Positions 1 through 7,356 of a stretch of DNA of 9,716 nucleotides are shown piece after piece. Position numbers and translations under genes: made by a program. The stretch's first letter is position 1. Each line of letters begins with the position of its first letter. The notes beneath the pieces were generated by a model. That model ran no database searches, was not told where the DNA came from, and worked only from the letters and a program-made list of their open reading frames with translations. The DNA comes from DASSUC01 sp035649895 (GTDB lineage Bacteria > Actinomycetota > Actinomycetes > Mycobacteriales > Micromonosporaceae): positions 1 through 9,716 of the forward strand of contig DASRIS010000188.1 of the NCBI GenBank assembly GCA_035649895.1, given 5' to 3'.

Positions 1-63
1 GAGGCCGGCGAGGAGTGCGTCGCGCTCGGCCGGAACCGCGGTGACTATGAGCACTCGGGGCAT
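1..63 (-). CDS. mqnB: Futalosine hydrolase, N-terminal fragment (cut by left edge)
   Basis: Only the first 21 codons are in the window; the gene continues beyond base 1. Read on the minus strand it begins MPRVLIVTAVPAERDALL, a beta-strand plus loop typical of the start of futalosine hydrolase (MqnB), a nucleosidase of the purine nucleoside phosphorylase/MTA-nucleosidase superfamily. From known biochemistry, MqnB removes hypoxanthine from futalosine to give dehypoxanthine futalosine in the futalosine route to menaquinone, in the cytoplasm. The ATG at 63-61 overlaps the TGA of the upstream membrane-protein gene (65-63) as TGATG, so the two are probably co-transcribed and translationally coupled; a GGGG stretch about ten bases upstream may serve as ribosome site. 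The call rests on a short N terminus. Another nucleosidase of the same superfamily is possible, but the match to MqnB starts as I remember them is close. Confidence 0.78.
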   Translation of the reverse strand, partial: MPRVLIVTAVPAERDALLAGL

Positions 64-1751
64 CAGCCGCTGCCCCGGTCGCCCTGGCCGCCCTCGTCGC
101 CGACCCGCTCCGCCGGGGACGGCCGGTAGATGTGGAACCCAGGCGGTGCAAGGGAGTCGTCCACCGGCGGGGGCGCGGGGGCTGAGGCAGGTGGCGGACC
201 CGGCCTGCGGCGTACCGGGCCAGAGGCGGGCCGGCCTCGGTCACGCGGCTGCGCGGCCGAGCCGGGTGACGGCGCGGCCGGGTCCGGTGGGTGCGCGGTG
301 GAGCCCGGTGCCGGCGTGGCAGATCTGGCCACCGTCCGGTCCGCCGGCCCGGACGGCTCATCCTGCCGGGTCTGTGCCGGCGCGGTGCTGCTCGCCCGGC
401 CCAGGAGCCGGTCGGAGAAGGTGCGGCCGGCGATGCTCGCGGAGCGGACGGCGGCGAACAGGACCGCACCGGCGGCGACGCCGATGCCGATGCGCCCGTC
501 CACCGGCACGAGCCCGATCGCGCCGCCGGCCACCCACGAGAGCATCAGCAGCGTCTCGGCGTGGGCAAAGGCGCTCGCCCGCACATGCTCATGGATGCGT
601 TCCTGGATGGAGGCGTCGACGGCGAGCTTTGCCAGGCCGCTGGCGACCGCGGTGGCCAGGCACAGCGCGGCGACCATCGGCAGGTGGAACCGCAGTGTGG
701 TCAGTGCGGCGAGCACGGCGACGAGCAGCATGCCGGTGGCCTGCAAAGCGACCGGCCGGCGGATGCGCAGCCGGGTGCCGACCGCGGTCGACAGGAAGGT
801 GCCGAGGCCGAGGGCGCCACCCACGAGTCCCATCGCGGCCTCAGCGGAGAGGGTCACGTCCCCGACCCGCGTCGGCAGCGTCCCGCTCCGGATCGCGAAC
901 GCGCAGAAGAGCAGCAGGAAGCCGTAGAGCGCGCGCAGCGCGGCACTGCCGGTGACCGCGGCGACGACCAGGCGGCCGGAGAGCACCTTGCGCGGCCCGC
1001 CGTCCCGCCACCACATCCACCGGAACGGCGCCGGCACGGCCTCCGGCGCGTCCGAGTCGGCGCGGGGCGGCAGCCGCAGGGCCACGACCATGCCGACCAG
1101 GAATATCACCGAGGCGACCCGCAACGGCCACTGTGGACCGAGGGTGAACGCGGCGACCCCGATCGGCACCACCGCCGCCCCGGCGATCGTGCCGTAGACG
1201 CTGGCCCGGGCCCCCGCCTCGGACAGCCCCAGCCCGTCCGGCAGCAGCCGGGGGACGGCCGCGGACCGGGCCACCCCGTACGCCCGGGAGAGCGCGAGCA
1301 CGCCGAACGCCGCGGGGTAGAGGCCGAAGCCGTGGATGTAGTCGGAGATCATCCAGGCTAGGAACGCGCGGCCCAGCATGGTGGCGGCCAGCGCGTACCG
1401 CCGGCCGTGCCGGAACTGGTCGAGCAGCGGGCCGACCACGGGTGCCAGCAGGGCGAACGGCACCATCGTCACGAGCAGGTAGAGCGCTACCTTGCTGCGC
1501 GCCTCGCCCGCCGGGACGGCGAAGAAGATGGTGCCGGCCAGGCCGATGGCGACCAGGGTGTCACCGGCGCAGGAGGCCGCGTGCAGGTCGAAGAGGCGGG
1601 TCATGCCGGCCTCTCCGGCGGCGCCCCGGTCGCGCACCGAACGTGCCTTGCGGGTGGCCCACCGCCCACTCACCAGCGTCTGGCGAACGACCGCGCGGGC
1701 GGCGCGCAGGCTCGTACCCACCGCCTGGGCCAGGGCGCGGATTAGCGGCAT
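63..1751 (-). CDS. MFS-type integral membrane protein with long Pro-rich C-terminal tail
   Basis: A 562-residue multi-pass protein. Residues 1-50 are basic and amphipathic. From about residue 53 (RLFDLHAASCAGDTLVAIGL) to about 448 there is a series of hydrophobic helices of the major facilitator type, with a central hydrophilic stretch carrying WMWWRDGGPRKVLSG. Residues 449-562 are Pro/Ala/Ser/Arg-rich and probably disordered, ending near a less random motif, SLAPPGFHIYRPSPAERVGD. The start at 1751 is chosen because AGGA (1762-1759) lies 7 bases upstream; an in-frame ATG at 1769 would add six residues (MRQDGD). Its stop overlaps the mqnB start, linking it to menaquinone genes. As I recall, M. 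tuberculosis Rv0876c is the equivalent and also sits beside a DUF3027 gene. The transported substrate is unknown; a role near menaquinone or nucleobase metabolism is only suggested by position. Confidence 0.85.
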   Translation of the reverse strand: MPLIRALAQAVGTSLRAARAVVRQTLVSGRWATRKARSVRDRGAAGEAGMTRLFDLHAASCAGDTLVAIGLAGTIFFAVPAGEARSKVALYLLVTMVPFALLAPVVGPLLDQFRHGRRYALAATMLGRAFLAWMISDYIHGFGLYPAAFGVLALSRAYGVARSAAVPRLLPDGLGLSEAGARASVYGTIAGAAVVPIGVAAFTLGPQWPLRVASVIFLVGMVVALRLPPRADSDAPEAVPAPFRWMWWRDGGPRKVLSGRLVVAAVTGSAALRALYGFLLLFCAFAIRSGTLPTRVGDVTLSAEAAMGLVGGALGLGTFLSTAVGTRLRIRRPVALQATGMLLVAVLAALTTLRFHLPMVAALCLATAVASGLAKLAVDASIQERIHEHVRASAFAHAETLLMLSWVAGGAIGLVPVDGRIGIGVAAGAVLFAAVRSASIAGRTFSDRLLGRASSTAPAQTRQDEPSGPADRTVARSATPAPGSTAHPPDPAAPSPGSAAQPRDRGRPASGPVRRRPGPPPASAPAPPPVDDSLAPPGFHIYRPSPAERVGDEGGQGDRGSG

Positions 1752-1752
1752 G

Positions 1753-1762
1753 TCCCCATCCT
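1753..1762 (-). promoter_or_regulatory. Ribosome binding site deciding the MFS-like start at 1751
   Basis: Read on the minus strand, AGGATGGGG lies directly before the ATG at 1751, with AGGA spaced seven bases from it. The alternative ATG at 1769 has no comparable purine-rich site, so 1751 is favoured. Confidence 0.55.
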
Positions 1763-1892
1763 GACGCATGCCGCCGACAATGCGAGGCGGCGGCGCACCG
1801 CCATGCCACGCGCCGCCGCGGTGCCGGCGGACCCGCCGGACCTGGCGGGACTGCTGCGGGGCGGGCAGGGTTGCCGCGGGCCCACGACGATG

Positions 1893-1898
1893 AGGGAG
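1893..1898 (+). promoter_or_regulatory. Ribosome binding site deciding the DUF3027 start
   Basis: AGGGAG nine bases before GTG 1908. It lies just inside the alternative ATG frame (1890), which itself has only GC-rich sequence in front. This favours the GTG. Confidence 0.6.
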
Positions 1899-1907
1899 AA
1901 TGCCCGG

Positions 1908-2657
1908 GTGACCCGCGCCGCTGTGAGAACCGCCCGCCTGGACCAGACCTGCGCCGCAGCCGTCGAGCTGGCCCGCTCCGCGGTGGTGGAGGTCGATCCG
2001 GAGTACGTCGGTGAGCACCTGCACGTGGCCAGCGAGGGAGAACGGGTGGTCACCCACTTCTTCGACTGTGGCCTGCCCGGCTACCGCGGCTGGCGCTGGG
2101 CGGTGACGGTGGCCCGCGCGCCGCGCAGCCGTACCGTGACGATCTGCGAGACGGCGCTGCTGCCCGGGCCCGATGCGCTGCTGGCGCCGGGCTGGGTGCC
2201 GTGGGAGGAGCGGCTGCGGCCCGGGGATCTCGGGGTCGGCGACCTGCTGCCCACGCCGGAGGAGGACGAGCGCCTGGTGCCGGGCTACCTGCTCTCCGAC
2301 GACCCGGCCGTCGAGGAGGTCAGCTGGGAGCTCGGGCTGGGACGGGCCCGGGTGCTGTCCCGGGAGGGTCGGGCGGAGTGCGCGCAGCGGTGGTACACCG
2401 GCGACCCGGGGCCGGAGGCGCCGATCTCGGCCGCCGCCCCGGCGGGCGCCCGGTGCGGCTCGTGCGGGTTCTACCTGCCGCTGGCCGGCGCACTGCGGCC
2501 GGTGTTCGGGGTGTGCGGCAACGTCTACGCGCCCGACGACGGCCGGGTGGTCACGACCGACCACGGCTGCGGGGCGCACTCGGAGGTGCTGGTCGAGCCG
2601 GGCCCGTCGGTCGAGGAGCTGCCCACGGTGTACGACGACAGCGAGGAGCCGCTCTAG
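1908..2657 (+). CDS. DUF3027 family protein
   Basis: A 249-residue soluble protein of the actinobacterial DUF3027 family, function unknown. The body contains the family-like stretches VGEHLHVASEGERVVTHFFD and GYRGWRWAVTVARAPR, then an acidic linker. The C-terminal part has CGSC (C183, C186), VCGN (C203) and HGCGAH (C221, H224), a spacing that could hold a zinc ribbon or another metal or redox site. I chose GTG at 1908 because AGGGAG lies 9 bases upstream. An in-frame ATG at 1890 lacks a ribosome site, and the longer open frame from 1803 reads into GC-rich leader sequence. The gene is divergent from the MFS-like gene (156-base gap) and convergent with DUF2530 (7-base gap). The family assignment is from recognition of sequence plus neighbourhood; no biochemical role can be read from it. 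Confidence 0.86.
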   Translation: MTRAAVRTARLDQTCAAAVELARSAVVEVDPEYVGEHLHVASEGERVVTHFFDCGLPGYRGWRWAVTVARAPRSRTVTICETALLPGPDALLAPGWVPWEERLRPGDLGVGDLLPTPEEDERLVPGYLLSDDPAVEEVSWELGLGRARVLSREGRAECAQRWYTGDPGPEAPISAAAPAGARCGSCGFYLPLAGALRPVFGVCGNVYAPDDGRVVTTDHGCGAHSEVLVEPGPSVEELPTVYDDSEEPL

Positions 2658-2664
2658 CCGGCGG

Positions 2665-2907
2665 TCAGTCCCGGGCGCCCGCACCGCGCCGGCGCTCCCG
2701 GCGGGCGGCGTCGTGCCGGAGCATCACCAACAGCCCCGGGAACCCCCAGAGGAAGCCGGCCAGGCAGGTCCACAGCCAGCTCTGCGGCGCGCCCAGGGCC
2801 AGCAGGGCGAGGCCGGCCACCGCCCACGCCGCGATCCCCGCGACGGCCAAGGGCACCATCGGCGGGTCGAGCGGCTCGGGCGGGCGGGGAGGCTCGGGGT
2901 GGGACAC
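2665..2907 (-). CDS. DUF2530 small membrane protein
   Basis: An 80-residue protein with a Pro-rich cytoplasmic-like head (residues 1-17, ending EPLDPPMVP), two hydrophobic helices (about 18-38 and 44-63) and a short basic tail (RHDAARRERRR). The motif WLWTCLAGFLWGFPGLLVML with the preceding PLDPPMVP is characteristic of DUF2530, a family found beside DUF3027 and MarR genes in actinobacteria. Function is unknown. The start is GTG at 2907; there is no clear ribosome site, but TACATT sits at 2919-2914 on the minus strand, so a leaderless message is likely. It converges with DUF3027, whose stop is 8 bases away, and no obvious terminator hairpin lies between them. Being two-pass and small, it could be an accessory subunit or a structural membrane protein, but nothing here proves either. 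Confidence 0.88.
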   Translation of the reverse strand: MSHPEPPRPPEPLDPPMVPLAVAGIAAWAVAGLALLALGAPQSWLWTCLAGFLWGFPGLLVMLRHDAARRERRRGAGARD

Positions 2908-2913
2908 GCCGAC

Positions 2914-2919
2914 AATGTA
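2914..2919 (-). promoter_or_regulatory. Candidate -10 hexamer for a leaderless DUF2530 message
   Basis: TACATT on the minus strand fits the actinobacterial TANNNT -10 pattern and ends six bases before the GTG start at 2907. The start codon would therefore be at or next to the transcription start. The -35 region is weak (TCACGG at a 17-base spacing). Confidence 0.45.
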
Positions 2920-2962
2920 CGTCGCGGCCGGCGTACCCGTGATCTTTTTGGCTGCTCCCGGG

Positions 2963-3002
2963 CCTGGCCAGACATCGCCATGAGCCGGGCTCGCCGGCCA
3001 GG
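2963..3002. other. Nested inverted repeats upstream of the purine permease
   Basis: CCTGGCC (2963-2969) pairs with GGCCAGG (2996-3002). Between them GAGCC (2982-2986) and GGCTC (2988-2992) form a second perfect dyad. It could be a folded leader, an operator or chance in GC-rich DNA. The rest of the 2908-3171 gap holds one AT-rich patch (2941-2951) and no convincing TANNNT promoter facing the permease. Confidence 0.3.
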
Positions 3003-3097
3003 AGGCGGCGGAGGCCTTGATCGGGCCCTTCCCTGGCGCCGCCAGACTCTGGCACTATGCGCCCGACAGCCTCGACGAGCACTGATGTGAGGACGGT

Positions 3098-3171
3098 ATG
3101 GCCGGGTGCGGCGAGAAGGTCATCGGGTGCGGTGTGGTGCGGCGTAGCCCGGCCGGGCAGGGAGGCGTGCG

Positions 3172-3175
<4 letters not shown>
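3098..3175 (+). CDS. Possible 25-codon leader peptide (upstream ORF) before the purine permease
   Basis: ATG at 3098 opens a 25-codon frame ending with TGA at 3173-3175, which overlaps the permease GTG (3172-3174) as GTGA, the classic coupling overlap. GAGGA (3089-3093) stands four bases upstream, a somewhat short spacing. Of the 24 codons after the ATG, 22 end in G or C, as in real genes of this genome. The peptide begins MAGCGEKVIGCGVV, is short, basic at its end and has two cysteines; it resembles no family I know. The permease also has its own strong ribosome site inside this frame. Either a real leader peptide or chance open sequence is possible. Confidence 0.3.
3159..3165 (+). promoter_or_regulatory. 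Strong ribosome binding site of the purine permease
   Basis: AGGGAGG six bases before GTG 3172 fixes the permease start and explains why the longer overlapping frames in this region are not used. Confidence 0.7.
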
Positions 3176-4629
<1,454 letters not shown>

Positions 4630-4653
4630 CCGCCACCACCACGCAAAGACATG

Positions 4654-4685
4654 TCGTTAGCTTTGCTTATTAGCTAGGCTAACGA
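4654..4685. promoter_or_regulatory. Dyad operator over the MarR promoter
   Basis: TCGTTAGC (4654-4661) and GCTAACGA (4678-4685) are perfect 8-base inverted arms. Pairing continues inside the spacer, so 13 of 16 positions of the 32-bp dyad match. The block is strikingly AT-rich for this genome, contains TTAGCT twice (4657-4662 and 4670-4675), covers the candidate -10 box and ends three bases before the MarR start. MarR family proteins commonly bind such palindromes and repress their own gene, so this is most likely the autoregulatory operator. It could also silence the exporter downstream. Confidence 0.75.
4675..4680 (+). promoter_or_regulatory. Candidate -10 hexamer of the MarR gene
   Basis: TAGGCT fits TANNNT and ends seven bases before GTG 4688. 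The message would start at or next to the start codon. The hexamer lies within the right half of the dyad operator, so bound repressor would block RNA polymerase. Confidence 0.55.
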
Positions 4686-4687
4686 GT

Positions 4688-5134
4688 GTGACGGAACGGA
4701 ACGTGATGACCAACCGCAGCCCGGCGCAGCTCGCGACCAGGCTGCGCGAGGCCATCACCCGGCTGAACCGGCGGGTCCGCCAGGCCCGGCCGATCGGCGA
4801 CCTCACCGCGACCCAGATCAACGCGCTGCTCAGCCTGGAGCTGGCCGGCGCGCTGACCCCGCGCGAGCTCGCCGACGCCGAGCGCGTCCAGCCGCCCACG
4901 ATGACCAAGATCGTGGCGCGGCTGGAGGAGCGCGGCCTGGTCCAGCGCACGCCGCACCCGACCGATGGGCGCCAGGTCATCCTGTCGTCCACCGGCGCGG
5001 GGCGCGCGGTGCTCGCGCAGTACCAGCGGGCCCGCGACGAGTGGCTGACCCGCCGGCTGGCCGAGCTGACCCCGGATGAGCGGGAGACGCTGGCGCGCGC
5101 CGCCGAGATCCTGGAGAAGCTTGCCCGCGGCTGA
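4688..5134 (+). CDS. MarR family transcriptional regulator
   Basis: A 148-residue winged helix-turn-helix regulator. Residues 13-34 form the N-terminal dimerisation helix. LTATQINALLSLELAGALTP (39-58) leads into the helix-turn-helix, with the recognition helix around 67-82 (VQPPTMTKIVARLEER) and the wing around GLVQRTPHPTDGRQVILSS (83-101). The C-terminal helices (from about 105) complete the dimer. GTG 4688 is preferred because TAGGCT ends seven bases upstream, giving a leaderless message. An in-frame ATG at 4706, removing six residues, is possible. Members usually repress their own gene and a neighbouring efflux pump until a small lipophilic ligand or oxidant binds. The exporter follows after 73 bases on the same strand. 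The same order in M. tuberculosis (Rv0880, from memory) suggests a conserved role. No reactive cysteine is present, so ligand sensing is more likely than thiol oxidation. Confidence 0.92.
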   Translation: MTERNVMTNRSPAQLATRLREAITRLNRRVRQARPIGDLTATQINALLSLELAGALTPRELADAERVQPPTMTKIVARLEERGLVQRTPHPTDGRQVILSSTGAGRAVLAQYQRARDEWLTRRLAELTPDERETLARAAEILEKLARG

Positions 5135-5207
5135 GACCGCGCGCCGGGCCCGCTCCGCTTTCGTCCACCGTGGGTTTCGTGGTACGGGCTAGGGGGGCGC
5201 ACGCGGC

Positions 5208-6689
5208 GTGCTGAGAAGGACGTTCCAGTCTTTGCAGGTCCGCAACTACCGGCTGTACGCGTCCGGCCAGCTGGTGAAGCTGGTCGGCATGTGGATGCAG
5301 TTCATCACCCAGGACTGGCTGGTGCTGCACCTGTCAGGCGACTCGGGCACGGCGCTGGGCATCGTGACTGCCCTGCAGTTCACGCCCATGCTGCTGCTGA
5401 CGCTCTACGGCGGCAAGCTCGCCGACCGGCACGACAAGCGGAAGCTGCTGATGGTCGCGAACGGGATCTGGGCTGTGCTGGCGATGGGGCTGGCACTGCT
5501 CGTGGCGACCGGCGCGGTCCAGCTGTGGCACGTGTTCCTGTTCGCTGTCGCGCTCGGCCTCGCCACCGCGGTCGAGGCGCCGGCCCGGCAGGCGTTCGTC
5601 TCCGAGCTGGTCGGCACCACGCTGCTGCCGAACGCGCTGTCGCTGTCTGCCGCCACCTTCAACTCGGCGCGCATCCTCGGTCCCGCCCTGGCCGGCGTGG
5701 GGATCGCCGCATTCGGCACCGGGCCGGTGTTCCTCGTCAGCGCGCTCTGCGCGCTCTCCCCGCTGGTGGGGCTCTACCGGATACGCCCGGCCGAGCTGCA
5801 CCGGGCCGACCTGCTGCCGCGGGGCGAGCGGGCGGACCCCCGGATCAGGGACGGGCTGCGCTACGTATGGCACCGCGGCGACCTGGTCCTGCCCCTGGCC
5901 ATGGTGATGGTCATCGGGGCGATGGGCTTCAACTTCGGCATCACCCTGGCGGTGCTGGCCAAGACCACGTTCCACACCGGCGCCGCGTCGTTCGGCCTGT
6001 TCACCACCGCGCTCGCGGCCGGGTCGCTGGTCGGTGCGCTCGCCAGCTCCGGACGGCGCGCCCGCCCGTCGGTATACGTGGTCCTGGGCGCCGCCCTCGT
6101 GTTCAGCCTGCTGGAGATCGTGGTCGGTCTGGTGCCGACGTTCTGGCTGGTGGTCGCGTTGCTGGTGCCGACCGGACTCTTCATGATCTACTTTGCCCAG
6201 GCCGCCAACCAGCGGGTCCAGCTGGGCAGCGAGGCGGCCTACCGGGGCCGGGTCATGGCGCTCTACATGCTCGTCTTCCTCGGCACCACGCCGCTGGGGG
6301 CGCCGCTGATCGGCTGGCTGGCCGAGGCGGTCAGCGCCCAGGCCAGCATCTGGATCGGTGGCGTCATCTCGCTGGTGACCGCGCTGGCCGGGCTCGTGGT
6401 CCAGCTGCGCTCCTCCGGGGACCGGATCGGAGTACGGGTCCGCCCGTCGCCCCGCATCTACGTGGCCGCGGCGGGCGCCGGTCCGTGTCGTACCGGTGTG
6501 GTTGGGTGTGCCCATGGAGAGCACAAGGTTTCTGGAGTGCCTCGCCGCAGACTACGAGCGGCTGCGCGAGGTGGCGGCGGGCTCCCTCGACCGGGCCGTG
6601 CCGAGCTGTCCCGAGTGGACGGTGGCCGACCTCGTCCGGCACGTGGCAGAGGTCTACCTGCACAAGACGGAGGCTATGCGCCGCGGTGA
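5208..6689 (+). CDS. MFS_3 (EntS/TetR-efflux-like) exporter with readthrough C terminus
   Basis: A 12-helix drug or siderophore-type exporter. It starts MLRRTFQSLQVRNYRLYASG, typical of MFS_3 proteins. WMQFITQDWLVLHLSGDSGTA (29-49) is the first helix hairpin, and GGKLADRHDKRK (68-79) is the motif A loop between helices 2 and 3. The core ends near residue 420 (RVRPSPRIYVAAAG), where homologues are expected to stop. Here the frame stays open to residue 493, and the extra ~70 residues are Gly/Arg/Pro-rich with no family resemblance. They overlap the next gene by 176 bases in another frame. GTG 5208 has GGGGGG (5191-5196) upstream at a longish spacing. Placed 73 bases after the MarR gene, it is probably the regulator's efflux target. 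The C-terminal tail may be real overlap, a lost stop or a sequence error; the true end is uncertain. Confidence 0.88.
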   Translation: MLRRTFQSLQVRNYRLYASGQLVKLVGMWMQFITQDWLVLHLSGDSGTALGIVTALQFTPMLLLTLYGGKLADRHDKRKLLMVANGIWAVLAMGLALLVATGAVQLWHVFLFAVALGLATAVEAPARQAFVSELVGTTLLPNALSLSAATFNSARILGPALAGVGIAAFGTGPVFLVSALCALSPLVGLYRIRPAELHRADLLPRGERADPRIRDGLRYVWHRGDLVLPLAMVMVIGAMGFNFGITLAVLAKTTFHTGAASFGLFTTALAAGSLVGALASSGRRARPSVYVVLGAALVFSLLEIVVGLVPTFWLVVALLVPTGLFMIYFAQAANQRVQLGSEAAYRGRVMALYMLVFLGTTPLGAPLIGWLAEAVSAQASIWIGGVISLVTALAGLVVQLRSSGDRIGVRVRPSPRIYVAAAGAGPCRTGVVGCAHGEHKVSGVPRRRLRAAARGGGGLPRPGRAELSRVDGGRPRPARGRGLPAQDGGYAPR

Positions 6690-7287
6690 GTGGCCCCGGC
6701 CGTGGCCGCCGGACCTGTCCGGCGAGGAGCCGCTCGACGTGCTGCGCCGGTCCTACGACGCGCTGGTGGGCGAGCTCACCGCCCGCAAGCCGGAGGAGCC
6801 GACGGTCACCTGGTTCGGGCCTGAGCAGACGGTCGGGTTCTGGGTCAGGCGGATGGCCCAGGAGACGGTTATCCACCGCGTCGACGGCGAGCTGGGCGCC
6901 GGCGCGCCGCTCGCCCCGATCCCGACCGACCTCGCCCTGGACGGCATCGACGAGGTGCTGGTCCGCTTCCTGGCGTTCGGCACGCGCGAGTGGGCCGAGG
7001 ACTTCGGCGACCAGCTGGCCAGCTGTGACGGGCGGGCGGTGCGGGTGAGTGCGGGCGGGTCGACCTGGCTGGCCCGGCTGACGCCGCAGGGTGTCGACGT
7101 CACATCCGGCGACGGAGGTGCCGACATCACCGCTGGGGACGGCGAGGCCGACGCCGCCGTGCGGGGCGAGCCGGAGGCCGTGCTGCTGTGGCTGTGGCGC
7201 CGGGTCGGCGACGAGCGGGTCAGCCTCGACGGGGACCCGCAGCTGGTGGCGAAGCTGCGCGAGCTGCTGGGCCCGGCCACCGAGTAG
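6514..7287 (+). CDS. Maleylpyruvate isomerase family mycothiol-dependent enzyme (MDMPI/DinB-like)
   Basis: A 257-residue cytoplasmic protein. The N-terminal DinB-like four-helix domain shows VPSCPEWTVADLVRHVAEVYLH (29-50), and RRMAQETVIHRVDGE (112-126) follows the Trp-rich linker. H43 or H50 together with E117 and H121 match the His/Glu/His metal site known in the mycothiol-dependent maleylpyruvate isomerase family. The C-terminal domain (about 140-257) is the MDMPI_C type, with ALDGIDEVLVRF and EAVLLWLWRRVG. Two near-identical nine-residue units, DVTSGDGGA and DITAGDGEA (195-212), form an Asp/Gly-rich insertion there. Substrate is unknown; most family members are not real maleylpyruvate isomerases, and mycothiol use is inferred. 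The start ATG 6514 has only a weak GGTTGGG upstream. The gene lies inside the readthrough frame of the exporter. Confidence 0.88.
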   Translation: MESTRFLECLAADYERLREVAAGSLDRAVPSCPEWTVADLVRHVAEVYLHKTEAMRRGEWPRPWPPDLSGEEPLDVLRRSYDALVGELTARKPEEPTVTWFGPEQTVGFWVRRMAQETVIHRVDGELGAGAPLAPIPTDLALDGIDEVLVRFLAFGTREWAEDFGDQLASCDGRAVRVSAGGSTWLARLTPQGVDVTSGDGGADITAGDGEADAAVRGEPEAVLLWLWRRVGDERVSLDGDPQLVAKLRELLGPATE

Positions 7288-7310
7288 CGCCAGCCAGCCA
7301 CGGGCTGGCG
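7288..7310 (+). terminator. GC hairpin directly after the MDMPI-like gene
   Basis: CGCCAGCC (7288-7295) and GGCTGGCG (7303-7310) form a perfect 8-bp stem with a 7-base loop, starting at the base after the TAG stop. There is no T-run, which is common for actinobacterial hairpin terminators. GGGCTGGCG recurs at 7318-7326, offering an alternative partner for the left arm. A fresh promoter-like hexamer at 7345 supports transcription ending here. Confidence 0.5.
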
Positions 7311-7344
7311 GCTGGACGGGCTGGCGAAGCAGTGGCCTGCGGCA

Positions 7345-7350
7345 TAGCTT
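7345..7350 (+). promoter_or_regulatory. Candidate -10 hexamer for a leaderless one-helix protein message
   Basis: TAGCTT fits TANNNT and ends six bases before GTG 7357. A -35 match is weak (TGGCGA at 7322-7327). The arrangement repeats that of the MarR and DUF2530 genes. Confidence 0.45.
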
Positions 7351-7356
7351 GTGGGG

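Noticed and set aside
1752..2684. Upstream extension of the MFS-type frame to 2684
   Set aside because: The extra ~311 residues are antisense to DUF3027, lack hydrophobic or domain character, and a ribosome site supports the start at 1751.
2908..3171. Purine riboswitch before the permease
   Set aside because: I could not find the conserved three-way junction core with its U-rich motifs; the nested dyads seen are GC-rich and do not match that class.
5291..7048. A 585-codon plus-strand frame across the exporter and MDMPI-like genes
   Set aside because: Out of frame with both recognised proteins, with Arg/Gly/Ala-rich nonsense composition. It is a shadow of the coding bias.
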